Positions 56,753-64,000 of a DNA stretch of 64,000 nucleotides are shown in pieces. The translations under genes were made by a program, and so were the position numbers. The notes under the pieces are model-generated. The model made no database searches. It was not told the origin of the DNA and was given only the letters and a program-made list of their open reading frames with translations. The DNA is taken from NCBI RefSeq assembly GCF_003966695.1, contig NZ_AP018828.1, positions 650,001-714,000 of the forward strand, in the 5' to 3' direction. The stretch comes from Asticcacaulis excentricus (lineage in GTDB: Bacteria; Pseudomonadota; Alphaproteobacteria; Caulobacterales; Caulobacteraceae). How positions within the stretch are numbered: the first letter of the stretch is position 1; every line of letters begins with the position of its first letter.

Positions 56753-57892
56753 TTAGCTGAGCGGTTTCCAGTCGATAATCTGAAGCCCGTAGCCTTCCAG
56801 CGCAGCAGGCTTAGGCTTGGAATCCGACAGGGCGATCATGTCACGCACCCCCAGATCGAGCAGAATTTGCGCCCCAACGCCATAGTCGCGCAGGCCGCGT
56901 GGCTGAGGCGTGCCCGCTTCGTCGGCAGAAAAGCGGTTGGAAATCACCTTGGGGTCGAGATCACGCAGCATGACCATCACCGCCGGGCCATCATAGGCGG
57001 CCAGCGCCTTCATCGCCTGTTCGACCAGACCGGCGCGACCGTCCGAAGCCCCCAGCACGTCGGCGGCGACATCGAGCTGATGCATCCGCACCAGGGTCGC
57101 CTTGTTCGGCACCGGCTGATGCTTGACCAACGCGATATGTTCGCCCTGATCGAGGCGGTTGCGATAGACGAACAGGCGGAACGGGCCGCCCCATTGGCTT
57201 TCGAAGGGCTTTTCCAGTACGCGATCGACAAAGCGCTCCGTGCGGCGACGATAGGCGATCAGGTCGGCAATGGTGCCGATCTTCAGGCCGTGCGTCTGGG
57301 CGAATTTGATCAGGTCGGGCAGGCGCGCCATTGTCCCGTCGTCGTTCATCACCTCACAGATGACGCCCGCCGGATAAAGGCCGGCCATGCGCGAAATATC
57401 GACCACAGCCTCGGTATGACCGGCGCGCACCAGCACGCCGCCATCACGCGCCACCAGCGGGAAAACGTGGCCGGGGCTGACGATATCGTCATAGCCCTTG
57501 GTCTGGTCGATAGCCACGGCGATGGTGCGGGCGCGGTCGTGCGCCGAAATGCCGGTGGTGATGCCGTCTTTGGCCTCAATCGCCACCGTAAAGGCTGTGC
57601 CATTGCGCGCGCCGTTTTCAGCGGCCATCGGTGGCAGGCGCAACTGACGCGAACGCTCCCCCGTAATGGCCAGACAGATCAGGCCGCGCCCGAAGCGCGC
57701 CATGAAGTTGACCACGTCCGGCGTCGCCATCTGGGCCGGGATGCAGATGTCGCCTTCGTTTTCGCGGTCCTCGGCATCGACGAGGATATAGGGGCGGCCA
57801 TTGCGGGCGTCCTCCAGAATATCCTCGATGCTCGAGATGGGGCTTTCGGAGCTGACCGGGTTGAGGTCGGTGGCGATACGGTTGAAGGTCAT
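56753..57892 (-). CDS. ribB: 3,4-dihydroxy-2-butanone-4-phosphate synthase fused to an inactive GTP cyclohydrolase II-like domain (RibBX type)
   Basis: The N-terminal half (residues 1-215) is an intact Rib[44 protein letters not shown] and [25 protein letters not shown] supply the metal and substrate residues. The second half has the GTP cyclohydrolase II fold but contains no cysteine at all, so the zinc site CxxxxxxxxxxCxC is missing. It reads [17 protein letters not shown] where the first zinc cysteine belongs. It should make only the butanone phosphate; a separate RibA must exist. It lies between ribE and ribH. Confidence 0.93.
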   Translation of the reverse strand: MTFNRIATDLNPVSSESPISSIEDILEDARNGRPYILVDAEDRENEGDICIPAQMATPDVVNFMARFGRGLICLAITGERSRQLRLPPMAAENGARNGTAFTVAIEAKDGITTGISAHDRARTIAVAIDQTKGYDDIVSPGHVFPLVARDGGVLVRAGHTEAVVDISRMAGLYPAGVICEVMNDDGTMARLPDLIKFAQTHGLKIGTIADLIAYRRRTERFVDRVLEKPFESQWGGPFRLFVYRNRLDQGEHIALVKHQPVPNKATLVRMHQLDVAADVLGASDGRAGLVEQAMKALAAYDGPAVMVMLRDLDPKVISNRFSADEAGTPQPRGLRDYGVGAQILLDLGVRDMIALSDSKPKPAALEGYGLQIIDWKPLS

Positions 57893-57947
57893 GGGTATCT
57901 CTTACGAGTACGCCCCCTCACAGGAGCGTAGAAACAGGGGGCGCGAA

Positions 57948-58003
57948 TTTAGAGCGATGTGCGGAAAAGTGTGAGCGGTTTTCCGCAAAAACATCGCGAC
58001 AAA
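57948..58003. repeat. GAAAAGTG/CGGTTTTC hairpin element A
   Basis: Nested stems GCGATGT/ACATCGC (57954-57960 with 57991-57997) and GCGGAAAA/TTTTCCGC (57961-57968 with 57979-57986) surround GTGTGAGCGG. The inner core matches element C at 60060-60110. It lies between ribE and ribBX. Sequences of this kind are common intergenic repeats in alphaproteobacteria, to my memory. Confidence 0.75.
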
Positions 58004-58013
58004 ACAAAAATTT

Positions 58014-58052
58014 AGAGCGAAATGGCGTTTTCATCTAAAGTCATTTCGCTCT
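58014..58052. repeat. Hairpin element B, arm overlapping the ribE stop codon
   Basis: Arms AGAGCGAAATG (58014-58024) and its complement (58042-58052) form a perfect 11-bp stem. The right arm includes part of the ribE stop codon. The preceding bases TTTAGAGCGA repeat those before element A, so A and B share a start. Confidence 0.75.
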
Positions 58053-58641
58053 AGAGCGTTTCGCGCCAGCGCGCGGCATAGCGTGCCATCAGGTCGATCT
58101 CAAGGTTTAACTTGTCGCCCACCTTGCGGTCGGACAGGGTGGTATGCGTCCAGGTGTGCGGGATAATGGCCACGCCGAACACATAGTCCTCGACCTCATT
58201 AACAGTAAGCGAAATGCCGTCGAGCGCAATCGAGCCCTTGTGCGCGATATAGCGGTGCAGCGGGCGCGGCACACGCACCTTCAGGCGGTAGGCGTCACCG
58301 TCTTCGGTGAGGGCGATCAACTCCCCTACCCCATCGACGTGGCCCGACACGATATGACCGCCCAGCTCGTCTCCGACCTTCAGCGCCCGTTCAAGGTTCA
58401 CGCGGTCGCCCACACGCCAGTGATCGAGCGTGGTAACGGCCAGAGTTTCGTTCGACAGGTCAAGCGTGTAACGGTCGCCGCGCTTTTCCACCACGGTCAG
58501 GCAGCAGCCGGAATGGGCGATCGAGGCCCCGATATCGACGGTCAAAAGGTCATAGGCGGTCTGTACCTCAAAGCGTGCCCCGCCGTCGTGGCGGTCAATG
58601 GCGGTCAGGGTGCCTATATCGGTGATGATGCCTGTAAACAT
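58051..58641 (-). CDS. ribE: Riboflavin synthase
   Basis: RibE dismutates two lumazines to riboflavin. The 196-residue protein has two lumazine-binding repeats. The first starts MFTGIITDIGTL with SIAHSGCCLTVVE. The second contains LGGHIVSGHVDGVGE and GSIALDGISLTVNEVEDYVFGVAIIPHTWTHT. All typical residues are kept. It lies downstream of the RibD reductase gene and upstream of ribBX. Confidence 0.95.
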   Translation of the reverse strand: MFTGIITDIGTLTAIDRHDGGARFEVQTAYDLLTVDIGASIAHSGCCLTVVEKRGDRYTLDLSNETLAVTTLDHWRVGDRVNLERALKVGDELGGHIVSGHVDGVGELIALTEDGDAYRLKVRVPRPLHRYIAHKGSIALDGISLTVNEVEDYVFGVAIIPHTWTHTTLSDRKVGDKLNLEIDLMARYAARWRETL

Positions 58642-58684
58642 ACTGCGTCCTTACTTGCCATCTCTGCGTCAAAGGGAGACGGCG

Positions 58685-59335
58685 CTACTCCAGTTCGTAG
58701 CTTTCCCACAAATCGTCGCCTACCGCTTGAACGCCCACGCGGGTGAAACGGATCACCCGGTTGATGTCCGCAATGTCGAGAAAACCGATCACGGCGCGAC
58801 CGTCACCGCCCAATATAGTGGGCGCACGGAACCATTCCAGTCGGTCCACCGCCCCCAGCTTGACAAAGGCCGTGGCGATCTGTCCGCCGCCTTCGACAAA
58901 CAGGCGGTCGATCCCGGCCTCATTGAGTGCTTCCAGAGCCGCGATCAAATCGACGCGCTGATGCCGCGAGGCGACCTTCAACGGCCGCACACCCAGCGAG
59001 ACCAGCTCCGGATTGAGGTCGTGCGTCGTCACTACATAGGTCGGGATGACGCGCGCCGTCTGCACGAGTTTGGAATGCAGCGGGATGCGTCCGCGCGAAT
59101 CCAGAACGACACGCGCCGGCTGATAACCCTCATAGCCCTGCAAACGCACGGTCAGTTCGGGATCGTCCTTCAGGACGGTTTCGATGCCAACCAGCACAGC
59201 ATCGTGCGAGGCCCGCAGTTCGTGCACGGCGCGACGGGCGGGCTCACCGGTGATCCAGCGGCTTTCGCCCGTGTGGGTGGCGATGCGCCCGTCGAGCGTG
59301 GTGGCCAGTTTGAGCGTGACGAACGGACGGATCAT
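58685..59335 (-). CDS. ribD: RibD reductase domain only (5-amino-6-ribosylamino uracil phosphate reductase), no deaminase domain
   Basis: The 216-residue protein equals the C-terminal reductase half of RibD: PFVTLKLATTLDGRIATHTGESRWITGEPARRAVHELRASHDAVLVGIETVLKDDPELTVR, and later FVEGGGQIATAF. It would reduce the ribosyl group with NADPH. The zinc deaminase half is absent here, both in frame and upstream. ATG 59335 has GGAGGG directly before it, partly within a hairpin at 59344-59368. It heads the ribE-ribBX-ribH run and follows the nrdR terminator. Confidence 0.88.
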   Translation of the reverse strand: MIRPFVTLKLATTLDGRIATHTGESRWITGEPARRAVHELRASHDAVLVGIETVLKDDPELTVRLQGYEGYQPARVVLDSRGRIPLHSKLVQTARVIPTYVVTTHDLNPELVSLGVRPLKVASRHQRVDLIAALEALNEAGIDRLFVEGGGQIATAFVKLGAVDRLEWFRAPTILGGDGRAVIGFLDIADINRVIRFTRVGVQAVGDDLWESYELE

Positions 59336-59343
59336 AATGCCCT

Positions 59344-59368
59344 CCAAACATCACCGCGTGATGTTTGG
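59344..59368. promoter_or_regulatory. Perfect inverted repeat at the ribD ribosome site
   Basis: CCAAACATCAC (59344-59354) and GTGATGTTTGG (59358-59368) form an 11-bp perfect stem with a CGC loop. On the minus strand its 3' arm includes the start of the GGAGGG ribosome site, so pairing would hide it. It may regulate ribD translation. Confidence 0.6.
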
Positions 59369-59425
59369 CAAGCGCAAGCGCGCGCCGCCGCCTTTGCGGC
59401 GAGCCTGCCCGGCACCTGAGGGCAT

Positions 59426-59483
59426 AAAAAAAAGCGTGAAGCCCGTCTCCAGCCGGTCATCTCATCCTCATCGGGCTTCACGC
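59426..59483 (-). terminator. Terminator after nrdR (stem overlaps the stop codon)
   Basis: On the minus strand GCGTGAAGCCCG (59483-59472) pairs with CGGGCTTCACGC (59445-59434), followed by eight T. The loop is 26 nt. The 5' arm contains the last codons of nrdR. Confidence 0.88.
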
Positions 59484-60047
59484 ATCATCGGTTGCGGACA
59501 GGTCCTGTTCGCCCAGCCCCTGACGGATGGGCGACGGGTCCTTCGGGTCGGGATTGCCGGCCGGGGCGGGCGTCAGCGGCACGTCTATCCCGTCACCCTC
59601 AAAGCCTTCGGCCCCCAGAAACTTCGCGAAATCCGACGTTTCCTGAAAATCCCGATAGACCGAGGCATAGCGCACATAGGCCACGGAATCGAGCGAGCGC
59701 AGGGCCTTCATGATCAGCTCACCGACCACTTCGGAGCCGATTTCGGTTTCGCCCAGACTTTCGAGCTGACGCACAATGCCCGACACCATGCGGTCGATAC
59801 GCTCCGGATCAATCTGACGCTTGCGTGTTGCAAGCGAAATCGAGCGTTCCAGCTTTTCGCGGTCAAACGGCGTACGGCGGCCAGACCGCTTGACGATAAT
59901 CAGTTCGCGCAACTGCACCCGTTCAAAGGTGGTGAAGCGCCCGCCGCATTCGCTGCAAGAGCGGCGACGGCGAATGGCTGCCCCATCCTCGGAGGGACGG
60001 GAGTCCTTGACCTGGGTTTCAGGGTTTCCGCAGAAGGGGCAGCGCAT
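59478..60047 (-). CDS. nrdR: Transcriptional repressor NrdR
   Basis: NrdR represses ribonucleotide reductase genes when ATP or dATP is bound. The 189-residue protein has a zinc ribbon with C3, C6, C31 and C34 ([17 protein letters not shown] and [13 protein letters not shown]) and an ATP-cone domain ([27 protein letters not shown]). The C-terminus is longer than in the short bacterial forms and is rich in Pro and Asp. It lies 66 bp downstream of glyA, a common alphaproteobacterial pairing. Confidence 0.95.
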   Translation of the reverse strand: MRCPFCGNPETQVKDSRPSEDGAAIRRRRSCSECGGRFTTFERVQLRELIIVKRSGRRTPFDREKLERSISLATRKRQIDPERIDRMVSGIVRQLESLGETEIGSEVVGELIMKALRSLDSVAYVRYASVYRDFQETSDFAKFLGAEGFEGDGIDVPLTPAPAGNPDPKDPSPIRQGLGEQDLSATDDA

Positions 60048-60059
60048 TCAGGGCTCCAA

Positions 60060-60110
60060 GCGCAATCCGAAAAGTGGGCACCGGTTTTCGGATGAATTGC
60101 GCGACAAAAA
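60060..60110. repeat. GAAAAGTG/CGGTTTTC hairpin element C
   Basis: GCGCAAT/ATTGCGC (60060-60066 with 60096-60102) and CCGAAAA/TTTTCGG (60067-60073 with 60085-60091) bracket GTGGGCACCGG. The layout and core match element A near ribBX. It fills the glyA-nrdR gap. Confidence 0.75.
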
Positions 60111-60113
60111 TAA

Positions 60114-61409
60114 CTACGCGTAGATTGGGAAGCGCTGGGTCAGGGTCTTGACCTGCGCGCGCACCTTGGCCGTCACGGCCTCATCCGGCGCGCCGGAGTT
60201 CGAGGCCATGCCATCGACCACATCGGCGATCAGGTTGCCAATCAGGCGGAACTCTTCCTCGCGGAAGCCGCGGGTCGTGCCCGCCGGGGTGCCCAGACGC
60301 ACGCCGGAGGTGATGGTGAAGGGCTGCGGATCGAACGGGATACCGTTCTTGTTGCAGGTGATGAAGGCCTCTTCCAGCGCGTGCTCGGTCGCCTTGCCGG
60401 TCTGGCCCTTGGGGCGCAGATCGACCGACATGACGTGGCTGTCGGTGCCACCGGAAACGACGCCGAGACCGCGCGCCATCAGGGTTTCGGCCAGCACGCG
60501 GGCATTGGCCACGACCTGCGCCGCATAGGCCTTGAATTCCGGTTGCAGCGCCTCACCAAAGGCCACGGCCTTGGCCGCGATAACGTGCATCAGCGGACCG
60601 CCCTGAAGGCCGGGGAAGACCGAAGAATTGATCTTCTTGCCCAGCGCCTCGTCGTTGGAGAGAATCAAGCCGCCGCGCGGACCGCGCAGGGTCTTGTGCG
60701 TGGTGGTGGTGACGACGTGGGCGTGCGGCAGCGGGTCCGGATAGACGCCGCCCGCGACCAGACCGGCATAGTGGGCCATATCGACAAACAGATAGGCCCC
60801 GACGCTGTCGGCGATCTGGCGGAAGCGGGCAAAGTCGATGTGACGGCTATAGTTGGAGGCCCCGGCGATGATCAGCTTGGGCTGATGTTCCTTGGCCAGC
60901 GCTTCGACCTGATCATAGTCGATCAGGTGGTTGTCTTCACGCACGCCATAGGGGACGACCTTGAACCACTTGCCCGACTGATTGGCCGGCGAACCGTGCG
61001 TCAGGTGACCGCCACAGGCGAGATCCATGCCCATATAGGTGTCGCCCGGTTGCAGCAGCGAGAAGAAGACCGCCTGATTGGCGTTGGCCCCGGAATGCGG
61101 CTGCACATTGGCGAAGGCGCAGTTGAACAGTTGCTTGGCGCGCTCAATCGCCAGCTTTTCGACTTCGTCGGCATATTCGCAACCGCCATAGTAGCGGCGG
61201 CCCGGATAGCCTTCGGCGTATTTGTTGGTCAGGACCGAACCCTGCGCCTCAAGCACCGCCTTCGAGACGATGTTTTCCGAAGCGATCAGCTCGATCTGAT
61301 CCTGCTGACGGGTCAGTTCGCCCTTGATCGCCGCCAGAACGGCCGAGTCGGCGTGGGCCAGGTCGCTGTTGAAATAGCCTTGCGGGATGAAGGAAGCGGG
61401 AGCGTTCAC
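60114..61409 (-). CDS. glyA: Serine hydroxymethyltransferase
   Basis: GlyA converts serine to glycine and loads tetrahydrofolate with one-carbon units. The 431-residue protein has [14 protein letters not shown], the [19 protein letters not shown] segment, the PLP-binding K239 in [17 protein letters not shown], and a conserved tyrosine motif. It is a complete cytosolic form. A perfect upstream ribosome site is seen as GGAGGA about 20 bp before the ATG. The DUF6898-like and toxin genes lie further upstream on the same strand. Confidence 0.97.
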   Translation of the reverse strand: MNAPASFIPQGYFNSDLAHADSAVLAAIKGELTRQQDQIELIASENIVSKAVLEAQGSVLTNKYAEGYPGRRYYGGCEYADEVEKLAIERAKQLFNCAFANVQPHSGANANQAVFFSLLQPGDTYMGMDLACGGHLTHGSPANQSGKWFKVVPYGVREDNHLIDYDQVEALAKEHQPKLIIAGASNYSRHIDFARFRQIADSVGAYLFVDMAHYAGLVAGGVYPDPLPHAHVVTTTTHKTLRGPRGGLILSNDEALGKKINSSVFPGLQGGPLMHVIAAKAVAFGEALQPEFKAYAAQVVANARVLAETLMARGLGVVSGGTDSHVMSVDLRPKGQTGKATEHALEEAFITCNKNGIPFDPQPFTITSGVRLGTPAGTTRGFREEEFRLIGNLIADVVDGMASNSGAPDEAVTAKVRAQVKTLTQRFPIYA

Positions 61410-61527
61410 GAGCTTTATCCTGTCGTCTGGAGGAAGGTCGGCACTATATATAGCGCATCGTCCGAAATTGCGCGTCTGTTAAACCTTTGAGACAGCGAAT
61501 CCAAGTGAAAACGTCTGATCCTCAGGT

Positions 61528-61737
61528 TTAGCAGATAATGCCGCCGCGCCCGCGGTTCAAAGGCGGCGGCTTAAGCGCTTCGAGGCGGTTTTTCAGCTTC
61601 TGCACCGCCAGCCGCTTGACCGCCTCCGGGTCCGTCGCGGGCCCCAGGGTAGACACCTCTTCGCCCGACACCGGATCAACCGCCGTGACCTTCAGATAGG
61701 CGCCGTTGCGCTGAAGTTCGAGGAGAAATTCGGACAT
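61528..61737 (-). CDS. Small conserved protein (DUF6898-like)
   Basis: The 69-residue protein has the pattern MSEFLLELQRNGAYLKVTAVDPVSGEEVSTLGPA, then a basic helix KRLAVQKLKNRLEAL. This fits a small alphaproteobacterial family that I recall as DUF6898, often close to glyA or related genes. Function is unknown. The start lies 3 bp past the toxin gene, so translation is likely coupled. Confidence 0.65.
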   Translation of the reverse strand: MSEFLLELQRNGAYLKVTAVDPVSGEEVSTLGPATDPEAVKRLAVQKLKNRLEALKPPPLNRGRGGIIC

Positions 61738-61740
61738 GGG

Positions 61741-62040
61741 TTACTCCCTGAAACGGCTTTGCCAGCGATCGGGGCTTTGCCGATCATGAAAAACGCCCAG
61801 AACTTCAATCTCGTTTTCGCTAAAGCGATAGTACAACGTGTACGAATGCCGCCGCAATTTAATGCGTCGAATATTCTCGGCAATCAAAACGTACCGCTGC
61901 GGATGTTTTCTTATACTTGTCAGCGCCCGATCAAACGCCTCAAGCCAGAGCTGCACAGCCTCCGGATGTTCGCTATCATACCATCTGCACACAGCCTCGA
62001 CATCAGCTTGCGCGGCGGGCCCGATGCGGATGTCGTGCAT
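61741..62040 (-). CDS. RelE/ParE-family toxin
   Basis: The 99-residue protein has the ParE fold: QADVEAVCRWYDSEHPEAVQLWLEAFDRALTSIRKHP, then RYVLIAENIRRIKLRRHSYTLYYRFSENEIEVLGVFHDRQSPDRWQSR. The C-terminal arginines fit a toxin of this group. It follows its likely antitoxin after 3 bp. Its target, ribosome or gyrase, cannot be decided here. Confidence 0.87.
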   Translation of the reverse strand: MHDIRIGPAAQADVEAVCRWYDSEHPEAVQLWLEAFDRALTSIRKHPQRYVLIAENIRRIKLRRHSYTLYYRFSENEIEVLGVFHDRQSPDRWQSRFRE

Positions 62041-62043
62041 TCG

Positions 62044-62319
62044 TCAGAAGCCGTATTTATTTGCGAGCCGCTCTCGGAACACGTCCCAAGGCACGGAATC
62101 CGCTTTGTCTTGCTCGAAGGTTTCCATGCGGCGTTCGATTTCAGCGAGATGTGACGCAGGCACAGGGCCGCCGATCATCGCCAGATGACGATCACGTTTT
62201 TCGATCTGAGCCGGAGACAAACCCGCGTCGTCCTGAAGACTATCCCACAACGCCTCGATCAGTTCGAGGCGCTCCTCAACCGTCAGATCAGAGATCGCAA
62301 TTCTGGACACGGCGTTCAT
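62044..62319 (-). CDS. Addiction-module antitoxin (TIGR02574-type)
   Basis: The 91-residue protein has the family start ISDLTVEERLELIEALWDSL and the GGPVPASHLAEIERRMETFEQDKADSVPWDVFRERL segment of the putative addiction-module component family. It probably binds and inhibits the ParE-like toxin encoded 3 bp downstream and represses the operon. It lies 39 bp after hemA on the same strand. Confidence 0.87.
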   Translation of the reverse strand: MNAVSRIAISDLTVEERLELIEALWDSLQDDAGLSPAQIEKRDRHLAMIGGPVPASHLAEIERRMETFEQDKADSVPWDVFRERLANKYGF

Positions 62320-62358
62320 GGAGTGAGGATACCCCCAAACCCCTGATCTGCCAAGACG

Positions 62359-63582
62359 TCAGGCCACCGCCGGCATACGGGCCACATTGCAGTGGCTCCA
62401 CAGCTTATCCATCGCCTTGACCAGTTCATCCATCATGTCGTCATCATGGTCCGGTGACGGCGTGAAGCGCAGACGCTCGGTGCCCTTGGGCACGGTCGGG
62501 TAATTGATCGGCTGCACATAGATGTTGAAATCATTGAGCAGCATGTCCGAAATCATCTTGCAATGCACCGGATTGCCGACCAGCACCGGCACGATGTGGC
62601 TAACCGACGGCAGGACCGGGATACCCAGTTCGCGGAACCGGCGCATCAGGGTCTGGGCGCGCTCCTGATGAGCGACTCGGCGCTCATTGTGCGCTTTCAG
62701 CCAGCGCACGCTGGCCGCCGCGCCCGCCATCACCGCCGGGGGCAGCGAGGTGGTGAAGATGAAGCCCGAAGCCCACAGGCGGATGGCGTCGCACATGGCG
62801 GCCTTACCGGCAATATAGCCACCCATCATGCCAAAGGCCTTACCGAGCGTGCCTTCGATAATGTCGATCTGATCCATTACGCCGTCGCGTTCGGCCACGC
62901 CGGCCCCGCGCTCTCCGTAGAGGCCCACGGCGTGCACTTCGTCGATATAGGTCAGGGCGTTGTATTTCTTGGCCAGAGCGATGGTCCCGGCGATCTCGGC
63001 AATATCGCCATCCATCGAATAGACCGACTCAAAGGCAATGAGCTTGGGCGCATTGACCGGGGCGGCCGCCAGCAGTTCTTCGAGGTGCGCCAGATCGTTG
63101 TGACGGAAGACGTGACGCGCTCCGCCGCCATTGCGTATGCCCGCAATCATCGAGGCGTGGTTCAGCGCATCCGAAAAAATGATCAGGCCCGGCAAAATCT
63201 TGTACAGGGTCGTCAGGGTCGCCTCGTTGGCAACATAGCCCGACGAGAAGACCAGAGCGGCTTCCTTGTGGTGCAGATCGGCCAACTCGGCCTCAAGTTC
63301 GTTATGATACCAGGTCGTACCGGAGATATTGCGCGTGCCGCCCGAGCCCGAACCGGCTTCGTCGATGGCGCGGTGCATGGCCTCAATCACCACCGGGTTT
63401 TGCCCCTGACCGAGATAGTCATTGGAACACCAGACCGTGACGTCGCGCTCGCTCCCGTCTTCGCGCTGCCAGGTGGCGCGCGGGAAGGCGCCGCGATGAC
63501 GCTTCAGATTGGCAAAAACGCGGTAACGACCCTCCTTGCGGACGGCGTCGATGGCGGCCTCGAATGCGGCGTTGTAATCCAT
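62359..63582 (-). CDS. hemA: 5-aminolevulinate synthase
   Basis: This PLP enzyme condenses glycine with succinyl-CoA, the first step of haem synthesis in alphaproteobacteria. The 407-residue sequence matches the Rhodobacter-type length and carries [55 protein letters not shown] and PLP lysine K248 in [16 protein letters not shown]. The supply of glycine by glyA nearby is a fitting link. A 300-bp gap upstream separates it from the next gene. Confidence 0.97.
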   Translation of the reverse strand: MDYNAAFEAAIDAVRKEGRYRVFANLKRHRGAFPRATWQREDGSERDVTVWCSNDYLGQGQNPVVIEAMHRAIDEAGSGSGGTRNISGTTWYHNELEAELADLHHKEAALVFSSGYVANEATLTTLYKILPGLIIFSDALNHASMIAGIRNGGGARHVFRHNDLAHLEELLAAAPVNAPKLIAFESVYSMDGDIAEIAGTIALAKKYNALTYIDEVHAVGLYGERGAGVAERDGVMDQIDIIEGTLGKAFGMMGGYIAGKAAMCDAIRLWASGFIFTTSLPPAVMAGAAASVRWLKAHNERRVAHQERAQTLMRRFRELGIPVLPSVSHIVPVLVGNPVHCKMISDMLLNDFNIYVQPINYPTVPKGTERLRFTPSPDHDDDMMDELVKAMDKLWSHCNVARMPAVA

Positions 63583-63807
63583 GTACTTATCTCAACCCCG
63601 TTTCCACAAAAGAAACCGGGCCCTCGGTGGGTTGTTGTCAGGGTCTCAACGCCCTGTTTGACCATAGCCGTTATAGTGGGTTGTCCCGCTTATGGCCAGT
63701 ATCAATATGCCATAGGTTTCGACCTGTGGCGCATCAAATCTGCCCCTGACGCTGGTGCATAATGACGCACCTCTTCCCAGCCCGCCTATCGGCACAATCG
63801 AACTGTG

Positions 63808-63834
63808 TTTGCATTATAATGAATTTTTTGCAAA
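63808..63834 (+). promoter_or_regulatory. Promoter candidate with TATAAT and flanking TTTGCA/TGCAAA repeats
   Basis: TATAAT at 63815-63820 is a perfect -10 hexamer. It is flanked by TTTGCA (63808-63813) and TGCAAA (63829-63834), an inverted pair that a regulator could bind. No good -35 is seen. The rest of the 63583-63882 gap has no coding frame that convinces me. Confidence 0.4.
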
Positions 63835-63882
63835 TATAGGGTTTCATGGGGTGCGCTAACAACCGTCAGCAAAGGTCCGGTC

Positions 63883-64000
63883 ATGAACGCTTCGTCTTCC
63901 AAAGCCGTCGCCGATACTGCCTTTACCGGTCAATCCAGTGCCGCCGTCTGCGAAGAGGACGAGCGTAATCTGGCCTATGTCGTCTATGGCCTGTTGTTCG
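63883..64000 (+). CDS. Start of an unidentified gene, cut by window end
   Basis: Thirty-nine residues are visible. They begin MNASSSKAVADTAFTG, then an acidic EEDERNLAYVVYGLLF stretch that looks like the lead-in to a membrane helix. The layout fits small polytopic proteins of the DUF4870 kind, but that is only a guess. An AAAGG site precedes ATG 63883, and a TATAAT lies 63 bp upstream. Confidence 0.55.
   Translation, partial: MNASSSKAVADTAFTGQSSAAVCEEDERNLAYVVYGLLF

Noticed and set aside
57893-58050. FMN riboswitch before ribBX
   Set aside because: The conserved FMN aptamer blocks are not present. The region holds two intergenic hairpin repeats instead.

Overview
The window is chromosomal, GC-rich and almost fully coding. 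It looks like an alphaproteobacterium of the order Caulobacterales. The gene families and order fit best with Asticcacaulis or a close relative, but that genus call rests on memory, not on a search. The clade markers are a 5-aminolevulinate synthase of the HemA type, an NDUFS4-like complex I subunit, a pyruvate dehydrogenase E1-beta carrying its own lipoyl domain, a ubiquinol-cytochrome c chaperone gene next to DUF177, and the order plsX-fabH-ihfA-merR. There is no rRNA, no CRISPR array, no transposase or integrase, and no prophage. Most of the window is housekeeping DNA.

Layout. 1-7.4 kb: mfd (running off the left edge), sdhE, recG, a DUF3089 protein, and two envelope-sugar/lipid genes (an LpxL-type acyltransferase and a family 2 glycosyltransferase). 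7.4-7.7 kb: two related hairpin elements in tandem. 7.7-15.3 kb: photolyase, sulfurtransferase, an orphan solute-binding lipoprotein, tRNA-Arg, NDUFS4, a Rid-family protein, pyrG, secG, tpiA. 15.5-24.3 kb: ppiD-trpE, a small membrane protein, a YbaL/KefB antiporter, a GPH-type transporter, mazG and a beta-propeller protein. 24.3-27.8 kb: an iteron-type repeat, an HxlR regulator with an ABC exporter-like pair, and Fur-box-controlled sodB. 27.8-32.6 kb: pncC, ratA, lipA, a Tat lipoprotein hydrolase and an acyl-activating enzyme. 32.6-36.5 kb: a metal-uptake type operon (DUF2946, TonB receptor, PepSY membrane protein). 36.7-44.8 kb: lpdA, pdhC, pdhB, pdhA, ftsB, eno, a HAD phosphatase, rpmF. 45-51.4 kb: a glycine-zipper protein, two tRNA-Pro genes, MerR, ihfA, fabH, plsX, DUF177, the cytochrome chaperone and a BamE-like lipoprotein. 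51.4-64 kb: a proton-pumping pyrophosphatase, then thiL-nusB-ribH-ribBX-ribE-ribD(reductase)-nrdR-glyA, a toxin-antitoxin pair, hemA, and the start of a further gene.

How the parts fit. The region supplies central carbon flux (tpiA, eno, the complete PDH complex and lipoyl synthase), cofactor synthesis (riboflavin, thiamin phosphate, haem, folate one-carbon units), phospholipid and fatty acid start-up (plsX, fabH), and respiratory assembly (sdhE, NDUFS4, cytochrome bc1 chaperone, RatA/Coq10-like).

The less ordinary content lies between genes and in altered enzymes. Three copies of a 110-117 bp inverted repeat are built of 9-bp iterons. Two tandem hairpins share a loop motif. Two identical-type TGAACA-N-TGTTCA palindromes stand before a transporter gene and an acyl-activating enzyme gene. 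A further small family of GAAAAGTG/CGGTTTTC hairpins sits near the riboflavin and glyA genes. The riboflavin set has a RibB fused to a GTP cyclohydrolase II domain lacking all zinc cysteines and a RibD with no deaminase domain. I did not find a clear new multi-gene system; the iteron repeats are the most unusual structure seen.
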